Notes: generated by a model not told the origin, from the sequence alone. A stretch of 64,000 bases of DNA from Numidum massiliense (GCF_001375555.1 NZ_CTDZ01000009.1:2597758-2661757); one strand, 5' to 3'. Shown: positions 26,714 to 35,295, counted from the stretch's first letter. Translations and numbers: made by a program.

Positions 26714-26759
26714 TGCAACAGCGCTTGCCACCGCACATGCAACAACGCCTGCCACCGCA
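26714..26759. repeat. 22-bp direct repeat
   Basis: Two copies (26714-26735, 26738-26759) that begin TGCAACA and end GCCACCGCA, differing at two positions. They lie in a non-coding stretch before the cyclase gene. The rest of 26617-26916 shows no ORF. Confidence 0.75.
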
Positions 26760-26916
26760 AGCAAACTATTAAACAAGCATTCGATCAGTTCGCGATATCA
26801 GACAACCCCTTGACACCCTAATATAAAAACATATAAAATCAAACAACAATTAGACGACATGCCCCCTTTTTCTTAAATTGATCATTTTTCTACACAAAAC
26901 GGGATGAGGTGAGTAT

Positions 26917-27654
26917 ATGTCCAACGAACTGATCCAGGCAATAACGTTTCTGAAAGAAAAAGAGTGGGTCGACTTGACGCATACGTTCGGTCCACAATCT
27001 CCGCATTTCGCGGCCTTTGATGCCGCCGAATTCAACACGTTATTCACGCACGACGACGGTTTTTTCGCGCAAAGTTTTAAATTTGTCGGGCAGTACGGCA
27101 CACATATCGACGCGCCGATCCACTTCGTGCGCAACACACGGTATTTACACCAATTAGGGCTAAAAGAACTCGTGTTACCGCTCATCGTCATCGACAAATC
27201 GCAAGAGGCTGCGGAAAACAACGACTACACGTTGACGGTTGACGATATTTTGCGTTTTGAAGACGCCCACGGGAAAATTCCACAAGGCACATTTGTCGCC
27301 TTGCGCACCGACTGGAGTAAACGTTGGCCCGATGTCGAAGCGTTCAACAACAAAGACGCGAACGGCAACAACCGCGTGCCTGGCTGGTCATTGGAGTCGC
27401 TGAAATTTCTTTTTGAAGAACGAAAGATTAAAGCGATCGGCCACGAAACCTTCGATACGGACTCGAGTCGCGATTTTCAAAAAAACGGTGCCCTCGTCGG
27501 TGAATATTACGTACTCGAACAAGACACGTATCAAGTGGAACTGCTCACGAACTTGGACCAAGTGCCAGCGACGGGCGCAGTCATTTACAACATCGTGCCT
27601 AAACCAGAAAACGCCTCCGGCTTTCCGGTGCGCGCCTTCGCCATCTTGCCGTAG
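26917..27654 (+). CDS. cyclase-family metal-dependent hydrolase
   Basis: 245 residues of the cyclase/kynurenine formamidase-like fold. The metal-binding signature is intact: GQYGTHIDAPIHF at residues 58-70. A second conserved region, GHETFDTDSSR near 175, supplies further ligands. These enzymes hydrolyse amide or ester bonds with Zn or Mn. The substrate here is not evident, since no tryptophan pathway genes are nearby. The start follows GATGAGGTGAG. It stands alone upstream of the PhoP-box region. Confidence 0.85.
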   Translation: MSNELIQAITFLKEKEWVDLTHTFGPQSPHFAAFDAAEFNTLFTHDDGFFAQSFKFVGQYGTHIDAPIHFVRNTRYLHQLGLKELVLPLIVIDKSQEAAENNDYTLTVDDILRFEDAHGKIPQGTFVALRTDWSKRWPDVEAFNNKDANGNNRVPGWSLESLKFLFEERKIKAIGHETFDTDSSRDFQKNGALVGEYYVLEQDTYQVELLTNLDQVPATGAVIYNIVPKPENASGFPVRAFAILP

Positions 27655-27693
27655 CGACCGCAACTGCATACAGCGCGGATGCCAATTTCCGTG

Positions 27694-27732
27694 TTTACAA
27701 AGCCTTAACAGCGTAAATACACCCTCTTAACA
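27694..27732 (+). promoter_or_regulatory. PhoP-box-like direct repeats upstream of the alkaline phosphatase gene
   Basis: Four hexamers at exact 11-bp steps: TTTACA (27694), TTAACA (27705), AATACA (27716) and TTAACA (27727). PhoP of Bacillus binds TT(A/T/C)ACA-like repeats spaced 11 bp. A TTTAAT/TAATAG -10-like element follows near 27741-27748. Confidence 0.7.
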
Positions 27733-27791
27733 CTCCTTTGCTTTAATAGCTTTAAAAGCTAGCATCCCTTAAGGAGTGAAGTGCACTGAAA

Positions 27792-29180
27792 TTGAAAAAA
27801 AGCGTGTGGAAATTGTCGATCGTCACCCTCGTCGCTTCCGTCCTGTTTACCGTGTTGCCGACCGCAGCGGCTACAAACGCAAAGGTCGGTAATGTTGGTA
27901 ACGTCGACACTGGCAAATTGGCCAAAGGCAAAATTAAAAATGTCATCTTACTCATCGGCGATGGAATGGGCCCCAATTATACGACCGCATACCGCTATTA
28001 CAAAAACGATTTCTTCGCGAAAGAGATGACACCGACTGCTTTTGATCCGTACCTCGTCGGTATGCAAACGACATATCCGGACGACCAGAGAGAGAACATC
28101 ACTGACTCAGCTGCAGCCGCCACGGCGATGGCAACAGGGCAAAAAACGTATAACAACGCCATTGCCGTCGATGAGAAAAACCGCCCCTTGGAAACCGTCC
28201 TCGAACGGGCGAAGCACGTCGGAAAATCGACCGGTCTCGTCGCCACTTCGGAAATTAACCACGCGACACCGGCCGCCTTCGCTGCACACAACGAGTCCCG
28301 TAAAAACTACGCCGCCATCGCCGACGACTATTACGACGAATTGATCGATGGACAACATACCGTCGACGTGTTACTCGGCGGCGGCAAAAAATACTTTAAG
28401 CGGAAGGACCGCAACTTGGTCAAACAATTTCGCAACGACGGTTACAATTTCGTAACGAACCGCGAGCAGCTACTGAATAGCTCTAGCAATAAAGTGCTCG
28501 GTCTCTTTGCTGACGAAGGGTTGCCAAAAGCGATTGACCGCGGGAAAAAAATTCCCTCCCTCGAGGAAATGACAAACGCCGCACTAAAGCAACTGAACAA
28601 AAACGAGAACGGCTTTTTCCTCATGGTCGAAGGCAGTCAAATTGATTGGGCCGGACACAGCAACGACGTCGTCGGCGTCATGAGTGAAATGAAAGATTTT
28701 GAACAGGCCTTTCAAGCGGCAATCGATTTTGCCAAAAAGGACAAGCATACACTCGTCATTGCGACGGCCGACCACGAAACGGGCGGACTCAGTATCGGTA
28801 GTGACGGCGCCTACGTGTGGAATCCCGAACCGATTAAGCAAGTAAAACGCACCCCGGAGTTTATGGCTCAAAAAATAATGAGCGGCGAAGATGTTGCCGC
28901 CGTGTTAACGAAACATATCCGTTTCCGCTTGTCCGATGAAGAAATACAAGCTGTACAAAAAGCAGCGGATGGCGGGAAAGAAGCGGCAGTGGCTAAAACA
29001 ATTTCGGAAATGATTGACAGCCGCACCTACACCGGATGGACAACCGGTGGCCATACAGGGGTCGATGTCCCCGTTTACGCCTACGGTCCGGGTAGCGAAC
29101 GGTTTGCCGGCCTCATCGACAATACGGACATTGGTAAGGAGATTTTTAGTGTGATTGATAAAAATGGTCGGAGGAAGTAG
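27792..29180 (+). CDS. secreted alkaline phosphatase
   Basis: 462 residues with a signal peptide (LKKSVWKLSIVTLVASVLFTVLPTAAA). Alkaline phosphatase motifs are complete: metal ligand in LLIGDGMG (57-60), nucleophile Ser106 in TDSAAAATAMATG, GSQIDWAGH (281-289), ATADHETGG (324-332) and GGHTGVDVPVYAYGPG near 420-433. It releases phosphate from monoesters outside the membrane. The annotated start is TTG 27792. A CTG two codons upstream is better spaced from AAGGAG, so the true start may be CTG 27786. The PhoP-box-like repeats upstream point to induction under phosphate limitation. Confidence 0.93.
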   Translation: MKKSVWKLSIVTLVASVLFTVLPTAAATNAKVGNVGNVDTGKLAKGKIKNVILLIGDGMGPNYTTAYRYYKNDFFAKEMTPTAFDPYLVGMQTTYPDDQRENITDSAAAATAMATGQKTYNNAIAVDEKNRPLETVLERAKHVGKSTGLVATSEINHATPAAFAAHNESRKNYAAIADDYYDELIDGQHTVDVLLGGGKKYFKRKDRNLVKQFRNDGYNFVTNREQLLNSSSNKVLGLFADEGLPKAIDRGKKIPSLEEMTNAALKQLNKNENGFFLMVEGSQIDWAGHSNDVVGVMSEMKDFEQAFQAAIDFAKKDKHTLVIATADHETGGLSIGSDGAYVWNPEPIKQVKRTPEFMAQKIMSGEDVAAVLTKHIRFRLSDEEIQAVQKAADGGKEAAVAKTISEMIDSRTYTGWTTGGHTGVDVPVYAYGPGSERFAGLIDNTDIGKEIFSVIDKNGRRK

Positions 29181-29237
29181 CGTTTGGTGTATGCTGTGTA
29201 TATGATCCATCCCGTGTATGACGATTAATAATATTTA

Positions 29238-29271
29238 CGGTCGAGGGTAGTCATGGAACGACCCTCGACCG
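29238..29271. terminator. hairpin downstream of the alkaline phosphatase gene
   Basis: Perfect 11-bp inverted repeat CGGTCGAGGGT / ACCCTCGACCG with a 12-nt loop. It has no T-tract on the plus strand. The surrounding 29181-29485 has no supported gene but contains the left end of the tandem duplication described below. Confidence 0.5.
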
Positions 29272-29485
29272 AACAGAAAGGTACCACCTATTTAGCATCA
29301 ATGATCCAAACCTTCTCGATACGCGAGAGAAGGTTATGCAAATACTTAAAAGGGAAACTTGTAGCGCCCTCCTTGTCCGAGACCGAATATGACCGGAGTA
29401 AATATGTACAAATATGGAAAAGGGCAGCATGTATACGACCCATGCACCGCCCCTACTATAAACGGCTAACGTTGCGCATCATTTA

Positions 29486-29815
29486 TTAGCGGGACTTCTC
29501 CTCATACTCCTTCTTTAATGGTGGGAACCCCTCTTCAGAAGCGATACCTCCCACCCGATAGTTATTATTGACACTCGCCGAAAATCCTCCTTTACCGTTT
29601 ACAATTCCATCAACCATTAGTCCCGACACTGGACTCCTACTAACATCGGTGAACTCGATCGTTTCTACCCCCTCGTATTTTTTTCGAATATGTTTCTCCA
29701 CACTCTCCTTAGCTTTCCGGGCGACTTCTTCATCAACTGAATTAATGCTCGTCACAAAATAGCCGCCAAGGATTATTAGTGCAATTAGAGAAACCGCTGT
29801 CATCACTCTTCCCAT
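29486..29815 (-). CDS. membrane-anchored DUF1433-like protein, copy 1
   Basis: 109 residues from ATG 29815 (MGRVMTAVSLIALIILGGYFV), chosen because AAGGAGGG lies five bases upstream. The longer open frame upstream has no site. One N-terminal membrane segment is followed by a small outer domain: KKYEGVETIEFTDVSRSPVSGLMVDGIVNGKGGFSASVNNNY. That pattern matches DUF1433 of Bacillales as I recall it. Its neighbour copy differs at only about 17 positions. Placed divergently next to a lipase gene, it could be an immunity protein acting outside the membrane. That is inference from layout. Confidence 0.7.
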   Translation of the reverse strand: MGRVMTAVSLIALIILGGYFVTSINSVDEEVARKAKESVEKHIRKKYEGVETIEFTDVSRSPVSGLMVDGIVNGKGGFSASVNNNYRVGGIASEEGFPPLKKEYEEKSR

Positions 29816-29941
29816 GAATACCCTCCTTGTCCGACACCTAATATATCCGGCGTGGAAAATATATACAAATATAGAAAAGTGCAGCATGTATACCGCCCAT
29901 GCACCGCCCCTACTGTAAACGGCTAAAATTCCGCATCATTT

Positions 29942-30271
29942 TTAGCGGGACTTCTCCTCATACTCTTTCTTTAATGGTGGGAACCCCTCTTCAGAGCCGA
30001 TACTTCCTACTCGATAGTTATTATTGACACTCGCCGAAAATCCCCCTTTACCGTTTACAATTCCACGAACCATTAGTCCCGACACTGGACTCTTGGTAAC
30101 ATCTGTGAACTCGATCGTTTCTACCCCTTCATATTCTTCTCTAATAACCTTCTCCACACTTTCCTTAGCCTTCCGGGCGACTTCTTCATCAACTGAATTA
30201 ATGCTCTTCACAAAATAACCCCCTAGTATTATAATAGATACTAATAGTGACGTTACAGCTATTTTTCGCAA
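29942..30271 (-). CDS. membrane-anchored DUF1433-like protein, copy 2
   Basis: 109 residues from TTG 30271 (protein LRKIAVTSLLVSIIILGGYFV), preceded by AAGGGGG at eight bases. It has the same length, membrane anchor and outer domain as copy 1. The segment NSVDEEVARKAKESVEK is identical, while the N-terminal anchor and residues around the KK/EE in RxxYEGVETIEF differ. It is divergent from the lipase gene, with start codons only 49 bases apart, so their promoters overlap. Keeping two variants fits the idea of immunity to related toxins, not yet shown. Confidence 0.7.
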   Translation of the reverse strand: MRKIAVTSLLVSIIILGGYFVKSINSVDEEVARKAKESVEKVIREEYEGVETIEFTDVTKSPVSGLMVRGIVNGKGGFSASVNNNYRVGSIGSEEGFPPLKKEYEEKSR

Positions 30272-30320
30272 GGTTCCAACCCCCTTTTCCCAATCATACC
30301 AAAAAGGAGGATGGGTGACT

Positions 30321-31604
30321 ATGGGTACAACGATTAAAGAGCAAGAGGCAGTTGAGATTGCTAAGGAGTCATACGAGGACAATAAAACAAAATTCGAGGT
30401 AAAAATGAATGACGGTTCAAGTACCATCTGGAAAGTCATCGAAGAAGTCAAAGACCTGGAAACAGGTCTTCACATGTACGTCATCCAGAACCCTAAAACG
30501 AAAGAAGTCGTCATTAGCTTTGAAGGAACAGAACTAAAAAAAGGCATTAGACAAGCCGCTAACGACTTAAGGGAAGATGTAAACGGCATCTTTCTCGGCC
30601 AACCCGCATACACCGAAAAAGAGATTAACATAGGTAAGGATGGGGATCTTGAACACAACAAACGCCTCAAAGAGCTATTAAAAGATCCTAGGGTAAAATT
30701 GAAAGACGGGCAACTTATTTATGAAAACAAAAACCAATTCACGGCGTTTGAAGACGTTGTCAATAAGTACATCAAAAAGTACGGCGCTGATAATGTCACC
30801 TTTGTTGGGCATTCGTTAGGCGGAGCCTTGGCACAGATTTACGCCGTTAAACACCATGCAAATGCCATCGTTTTTGCCTCGGCTGACGCATACCAATTGT
30901 TGACAGATGAAGAGAAAAAGAAAGTGAGGGACGGTGTTTATCGCGATAAAATCATTGCGTATACATACCCTGATGACGCGATAGGTAATTCTTTCTCAAA
31001 AGCGATCGGCTCCGTCTACTATATGGCTGATCCGCGCGAGTTCAAATGGAAATGGATTTCTAGTCACTTTATTTCCAATTACGACGATGACGGTCTGTAC
31101 GATGACGAAGGGTATTTTCTTCCCAAAGTCTTGTTTGACGGGGTTACAGGAGGAGCAATATCGAAGTCCCCATTAGCGCTTAAAAACAGTGGACAAAGCA
31201 ACTTTGCGATCCTTTTGCAAACCGAAATTATGCGGAAGTATGCGGAAGCAATGAACGAAAGCTTGCAACAAGTGACAAACAGTTGGGAAGGGTTCAAGCG
31301 TTTCCCAAGTGTCCACGATGATGCAGTTAAGTCGATAAGAAGCAAGTATAACAGCTTAGTAGGAACGGGTGATTTTGATAAGTTGACCTCAGCTGACGTC
31401 GACAAGGCCCTCAAGTGGCTTTCGCTTTCTTCCGACGGGAAAGATCAGTTGTTTTACTACCAATTTCTGTACGACGACGTCTTGAAACAGCTGAACGACT
31501 TAGTCAATGACACTGCTGAAATTTCTTACCACATGACAGAAATAGCGGACAAATTCGAGGAAATCGACCGCATACTAGCAGAATGGTTCAATTTGAAACA
31601 ATGA
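30321..31604 (+). CDS. lipase-like protein with C-terminal helical (LXG-like) tail, candidate type VII effector
   Basis: About 427 residues from ATG 30321 (AAAGGAGG ten bases upstream; a GTG at 30315 is too close). Residues 1-270 form an alpha/beta hydrolase of the lipase-3/DUF2974 type with nucleophile elbow VGHSLGGALAQIYA near residue 165 and later Asp/His candidates (TYPDDAIGN, SSHFISNYDDDG). No signal peptide is present. Residues about 300-427 are predicted helices (NESLQQVTNSWEGFKRF ... NDTAEISYHMTEIADKFEEIDRILAEWF), resembling an LXG targeting domain but at the C terminus. S. aureus TslA is a type VII lipase toxin with this reversed layout. The helical partner downstream and membrane-anchored divergent genes fit the same idea. 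Confidence 0.65.
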   Translation: MGTTIKEQEAVEIAKESYEDNKTKFEVKMNDGSSTIWKVIEEVKDLETGLHMYVIQNPKTKEVVISFEGTELKKGIRQAANDLREDVNGIFLGQPAYTEKEINIGKDGDLEHNKRLKELLKDPRVKLKDGQLIYENKNQFTAFEDVVNKYIKKYGADNVTFVGHSLGGALAQIYAVKHHANAIVFASADAYQLLTDEEKKKVRDGVYRDKIIAYTYPDDAIGNSFSKAIGSVYYMADPREFKWKWISSHFISNYDDDGLYDDEGYFLPKVLFDGVTGGAISKSPLALKNSGQSNFAILLQTEIMRKYAEAMNESLQQVTNSWEGFKRFPSVHDDAVKSIRSKYNSLVGTGDFDKLTSADVDKALKWLSLSSDGKDQLFYYQFLYDDVLKQLNDLVNDTAEISYHMTEIADKFEEIDRILAEWFNLKQ

Positions 31605-31617
31605 AGGAGGGGACAAG

Positions 31618-31941
31618 TTGGCACCGAGTTTTTACGAGCAAGAGTACGAGAATTACTTGAAGAGTGATAAAGGAAAGAGGGAGCTTCAACAGCTGCAACT
31701 AAAAGACCTCATGCGCAAGGATATAGAGGCAGAGATTGAGTTTCTTCAAGCGTACATTACCCACAACAATCTAACGTCATACCTGTTGGAAAAGCACAGA
31801 GAGGCCTTTAAAGGAATTCGATTCAGATTAGATGGGGAAGCACTTCTTGCCCTTACAGAGCGTTTAGTCGAACACATAGAAGCACTTGAACTCCTCGAAC
31901 ATCGTTTTGAAGAATTCCATTCAAAAATAAAAACGAGCTAA
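31618..31941 (+). CDS. small helical protein, candidate partner of the lipase
   Basis: 107 residues starting at TTG 31618 behind AAGGAGGGG. It is almost wholly helical and charged (YEQEYENYLKSDKGKRELQQLQLKDLMRKDIEAEIEFLQAYI ... LTERLVEHIEALELLEHRFEEFHSKI), with heptad-like spacing. It lies 13 nt after the lipase stop, so the two are co-translated. Small helical WXG100-like proteins encoded beside LXG toxins act as secretion partners. That role is inferred here. No WXG motif is visible. Confidence 0.6.
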   Translation: MAPSFYEQEYENYLKSDKGKRELQQLQLKDLMRKDIEAEIEFLQAYITHNNLTSYLLEKHREAFKGIRFRLDGEALLALTERLVEHIEALELLEHRFEEFHSKIKTS

Positions 31942-31987
31942 CGAAAATAGCTAGGTCTTATTGGCTAACCGATTAGCGAAAAATATA

Positions 31988-32045
31988 AAGGACCGGTGCA
32001 ACTTTATTCCCGACGAACTTCTCAGCACCGCTAACACCAGTCCTT
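31988..32045 (+). terminator. possible terminator after the lipase locus
   Basis: AAGGACCGGTG (31988-31998) and CACCAGTCCTT (32035-32045) are near-inverted arms, with an alternative inner stem CGGTGC/GCACCG (31994-32030). Followed by CCATTTCC, so only weakly terminator-like. Confidence 0.35.
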
Positions 32046-32183
32046 CCATTTCCTTCCCGCATGGCCACGCCTTTGCAAATCCATTCCATCATCCTGCGGT
32101 CGTTTAACCCTACACACAATTGCCGGACGCGCAGTCTGACTTACAAACGTTTAAAGCGAACCTATTTTAACAACCCTCACACG

Positions 32184-33125
32184 TCACCCGTTCACAATTT
32201 CTACCTTCACCCGCTTCTGCAAATCGGCCAATTTCTCGACTGCGACACATCCCGCTTGCCTTTCCTCCGCATTGGCTGCAGCGGCAGCCGTCGCGAGTAC
32301 GATCGTGTCCTCACTCGATAAACCGCGCGCCAAACCTGCGGCCATGCCCGCGACAAACGTATCACCGCACCCGACCGGATTAACTAATTCAACCTTCGGC
32401 GGCGTCACCTTGTAACACGTCCCTTCGTAAGAAACGAGCGACCCTTCGCTACCGAGAGAAACGGCGACGAGCGGAATGCCTGTGGCATGCCAGCGGTGCA
32501 TCGCGTCGCGGATCTCCTCGATCCCAAGCGTATGCGCCTCCTTCCCGAGAAGGACAGCCAATTCACTTTCGTTCGGTTTTACCATAAACGGTTTTGCCGC
32601 CAACACTTTTGCCAACGGTTCGCCACTCGTGTCGACGATCGCCTTCGCGCCCCGCTGTTGTACGACTTGCACGAGTTCCGCGTATGCCCCACTGTCCACA
32701 CCGGCGGGCAAACTACCGGAAAAGACGACGTACTCACTATCGCCCGCCAGTTGTGCCACCGTTTCTTTCAAACGTTCCCAGTCGGCGGCACCGATCGACG
32801 GCCCAGCTTCTAGCACTTCCGTCTGTATGCCCGCTGTCTCGTCGATCAAATTGAGACAGAGCCGCGATTCCCCAGCTACAGTCACGAATTGGTGGCGAAT
32901 GCCGCGCGCTTCTAACAACGCGAGTATATGCTCTCCGCTGTGCCCGCCGACAAAACCGGTCGCCACCGATTCTAACCCGAGTCGATGCAACACTTTGGCC
33001 ACATTAATCCCTTTACCGCCAGGTTCACTGATCATTTTTTGCACGCGGTGCACACCGCTAAGTGCGAAGTCGTTCAAAAAGTACGTTTTGTCGATGGCCG
33101 CATTTAACGTAACGGTTGTAATCAA
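32184..33125 (-). CDS. PfkB-family hexose phosphate kinase (tagatose-6-P kinase / 1-phosphofructokinase type)
   Basis: 313 residues, the usual length. It contains MITTVTLNAAIDKTYFL, the substrate motif PGGKGINVAKVLHRLG near residue 36, a VFSGSLPAGV stretch near 135, KPNESELAVLLGKE, and the C-terminal signature NPVGCGDTFVAGMAAGLA with catalytic Asp near 253. The enzyme phosphorylates tagatose-6-P or fructose-1-P. Beside an AgaS-type isomerase and a class II aldolase, tagatose-6-P is the more likely substrate. It is the last gene of that operon (152 nt after the aldolase). The start is probably TTG 33125 behind GGGGGG. Confidence 0.85.
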   Translation of the reverse strand: MITTVTLNAAIDKTYFLNDFALSGVHRVQKMISEPGGKGINVAKVLHRLGLESVATGFVGGHSGEHILALLEARGIRHQFVTVAGESRLCLNLIDETAGIQTEVLEAGPSIGAADWERLKETVAQLAGDSEYVVFSGSLPAGVDSGAYAELVQVVQQRGAKAIVDTSGEPLAKVLAAKPFMVKPNESELAVLLGKEAHTLGIEEIRDAMHRWHATGIPLVAVSLGSEGSLVSYEGTCYKVTPPKVELVNPVGCGDTFVAGMAAGLARGLSSEDTIVLATAAAAANAEERQAGCVAVEKLADLQKRVKVEIVNG

Positions 33126-33277
33126 CGTGATGTCTACCCCCCTAAAATAATCGCGTTGCCCCCATGGCGCGCTTTTCCAAAAGCAGTTAAATCTATGTTC
33201 TCATAAAACAGACAGCACTATTATAACAAGCGAAGCCAGCTAACTGATGAAACCTTTATAAACATATTAATAAAAAT

Positions 33278-34123
33278 CTAGTCGGGATGCACCATCTGAA
33301 TTTTTTGCTTGACGATGGCTTTGACTGCTTCCCGCGCGGGCACAGAGTATTTGCGCGGATCGGTCGCATCCGGATGCGCGATCAAGTAGCGGCGCAACTC
33401 TGACGCAAAGGGCGCTCTGAGCTCCGTCGAAATGTTAATTTTGCTAATCCCGTACGACAGGGAGCGACGGACACTTTCCTCTGACACGCCGGATGCCCCG
33501 TGCATGACGAGCGGAATGCTGACGCGCTCCGAGATTGCCTTTAATCGTGCGACATCGAGTTTTGGTTCCTCTTTGTACGTCCCGTGTGCCGTTCCGAATG
33601 CTGGCGCCAAAAAATCGATGCCCGTCTCGGCGACGAATGTTTCGGCAGCTTCCGGGTCGGTGTACGTTGCGTCTGCCTCTTCCACGAACAGGTCGTCTTC
33701 GACCCCGCCGATCATGCCTAGCTCAGCTTCGACCGGTACCCCAACGGCGTGTGCCAGTTCCACCACTTTTTGCACGAGGGCGACATTGTCGGCAAAAGGC
33801 AAGTGTGACCCGTCAATCATAACCGACGTATAGCCGGCGCGTATGCACTGGGCGACGATCTCGTAACTGTCGCCGTGGTCTAAGTGTAACGCAATCGGTA
33901 CGTTTGCTTTTTCGGCAGCGGCGCGGGCCATCGCCACCATGTACTCCAAGCCGATATAGCGGATTGTACTCGGCGTCGTTTGGAAAATAATCGGTGCCCC
34001 TAATTCCTCCGCCCCTTCGACGACTGCCTGCATTATCTCCAAATTATGAGTGGCAAAAGCGGCCACGGCATACCCGTTTTTATAGGCGTCGGTGAGCATC
34101 TCTTGCGAAGAAACGAGAGCCAT
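33278..34123 (-). CDS. class II tagatose-/fructose-bisphosphate aldolase (KbaY/GatY type)
   Basis: 281 residues. Zinc-dependent class II aldolase with ligands in ALHLDHGDSYE (near residue 80), EAELGMIGG (near 132), APAFGTAHGTYK (near 178) and VMHGASGV (near 206), and the DHAP-binding KINISTELR near 228. The length (281) fits tagatose-bisphosphate aldolases of the KbaY/GatY group better than long fructose-bisphosphate aldolases. It splits ketose bisphosphate to DHAP and glyceraldehyde-3-P. It follows the AgaS gene by two bases, so the two are tightly coupled. Confidence 0.88.
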   Translation of the reverse strand: MALVSSQEMLTDAYKNGYAVAAFATHNLEIMQAVVEGAEELGAPIIFQTTPSTIRYIGLEYMVAMARAAAEKANVPIALHLDHGDSYEIVAQCIRAGYTSVMIDGSHLPFADNVALVQKVVELAHAVGVPVEAELGMIGGVEDDLFVEEADATYTDPEAAETFVAETGIDFLAPAFGTAHGTYKEEPKLDVARLKAISERVSIPLVMHGASGVSEESVRRSLSYGISKINISTELRAPFASELRRYLIAHPDATDPRKYSVPAREAVKAIVKQKIQMVHPD

Positions 34124-34125
34124 AA

Positions 34126-35184
34126 CTAGTTTCCCCCCTCGTCTTTTAGCACGACAACTTGATTCAGGTTGCGGGGGCGATCTGGATTCAAACCCATTTG
34201 CTCAGTGCGGTAATAGGCGGTCAGTTGCAATAGCGGAAGATATAGCACGCTACGGCTCGGGTCCGTTAGGCCGCTCGCGAGGTCAAACACTTCGTCGGCG
34301 GAAAAATCGCTAACCGCGTCACCGATCGCCACGACGTTGGCGCCATATTTGCGTACGTCGCTAACGACATCCCGTTCCAAGTCGCTCATCGTACGGTTGC
34401 TAAGGACAAACGCGCGGCACCGTTCGTTCAACACGGAGATCGGCCCGTGCCGGAACTCTAACGGGTTGAACGCCTCGGCAAACAGTTGCGTCATCTCTTT
34501 CATTTTTAGCATTGCTTCGCACGCCAAGCCAAAAGCGGCACCGAGCCCTAAATAAATGTAATGGTCGTACGAATCTTCGCGGCCGAGTTTTTGCGCTAAC
34601 GCCTCCGCTTGCGGCATTGTCTGTTCGCCGAGTTGCGGCAGTTGCTGTAGTTCCGCCAAGTAGTCTTCATCGTCAGCGACGATACTGGCAATTAACTGTG
34701 AAGCTAATAGTAAATTCGTAAACGAGCTCGTCATGACGACGCTTTTTTCTTGTACGTGTGGCAAAACGACCGAATGCGGCGTTTGTTTCGCCATGTCACT
34801 GTCCGGGTTGGCCGTCACTGACAGCCCTTGCGCCAATTGATGCCCGGCGGCGAAGCGCAGCGCGCGTACGACTTCCGACGTGTTCCCGGAACGGGAGGAA
34901 CCGACGATTACGGTGCGTCTGTTTTTGGCAAAAACAGCGTCTGGCTTCAAGAAAACTTCCGAAGCGGGGGCCGCTTTTGCTGCAATTCCCGTCTGTTCGG
35001 TGAATGTCATGGCTGCAGCGATTGATATATAGTACGATGTGCCACACCCGGTAAAAATAACCTCGTCCGGTCGATGATCTTGAAAAAACTGTCGCAACTT
35101 GTCACGTTGCTCTAACACGGTATCAATCGTTTTTTGCCACGTCATCGGTTGGCGTTTTATTTCCGTATACGTATGATTAGTCAT
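34126..35184 (-). CDS. agaS: SIS-domain sugar isomerase, AgaS-like galactosamine-6-phosphate deaminase/isomerase
   Basis: 352 residues with two SIS sugar-isomerase domains: FTGCGTSYYISIAAAMTF with SSRSGNTSEVV (about 45-115) and a second around YLGLGAAFGLACEAMLKMKEMT...EFRHGPISVL (about 205-250). It lacks the glutaminase domain of GlmS. This layout is that of AgaS, which converts galactosamine-6-P to tagatose-6-P, with products then handled by the PfkB kinase and aldolase downstream. Related fructosamine deglycases look similar, so the substrate is inferred from the operon. It is the first gene of the operon, downstream of the repeated GGGTCAACC sites. Confidence 0.75.
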   Translation of the reverse strand: MTNHTYTEIKRQPMTWQKTIDTVLEQRDKLRQFFQDHRPDEVIFTGCGTSYYISIAAAMTFTEQTGIAAKAAPASEVFLKPDAVFAKNRRTVIVGSSRSGNTSEVVRALRFAAGHQLAQGLSVTANPDSDMAKQTPHSVVLPHVQEKSVVMTSSFTNLLLASQLIASIVADDEDYLAELQQLPQLGEQTMPQAEALAQKLGREDSYDHYIYLGLGAAFGLACEAMLKMKEMTQLFAEAFNPLEFRHGPISVLNERCRAFVLSNRTMSDLERDVVSDVRKYGANVVAIGDAVSDFSADEVFDLASGLTDPSRSVLYLPLLQLTAYYRTEQMGLNPDRPRNLNQVVVLKDEGGN

Positions 35185-35295
35185 CGTGATGATCCTCCTC
35201 GTAGGATGAATGGTGCACTCATGAAAATTTGTTTATTTGTTTAACGGATAGAGAAAAGTGTTCACAAGTAAGCGCACTTTATTTATAACATTATC

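Larger units (their letters stand above)
29368..30271. repeat. about 455-bp tandem duplication of a DUF1433-like gene and its flank
   Basis: The block beginning CCTCCTTGTCCGA at 29368 recurs at 29822, and the coding parts 29486-29815 and 29942-30271 are both 330 nt and nearly identical. Downstream flanks share GCAGCATGTATAC and CATGCACCGCCCCTACT. The left copy of the GGACAAGGAGG ribosome binding site at 29368 is followed by no gene, so a third copy may have been lost. Confidence 0.85.

Noticed and set aside
29253-29489. 78-residue plus-strand ORF downstream of the alkaline phosphatase
   Set aside because: It covers a hairpin and the duplicated flank of the DUF1433-like genes, with no ribosome binding site and no conservation in the second copy of the repeat.
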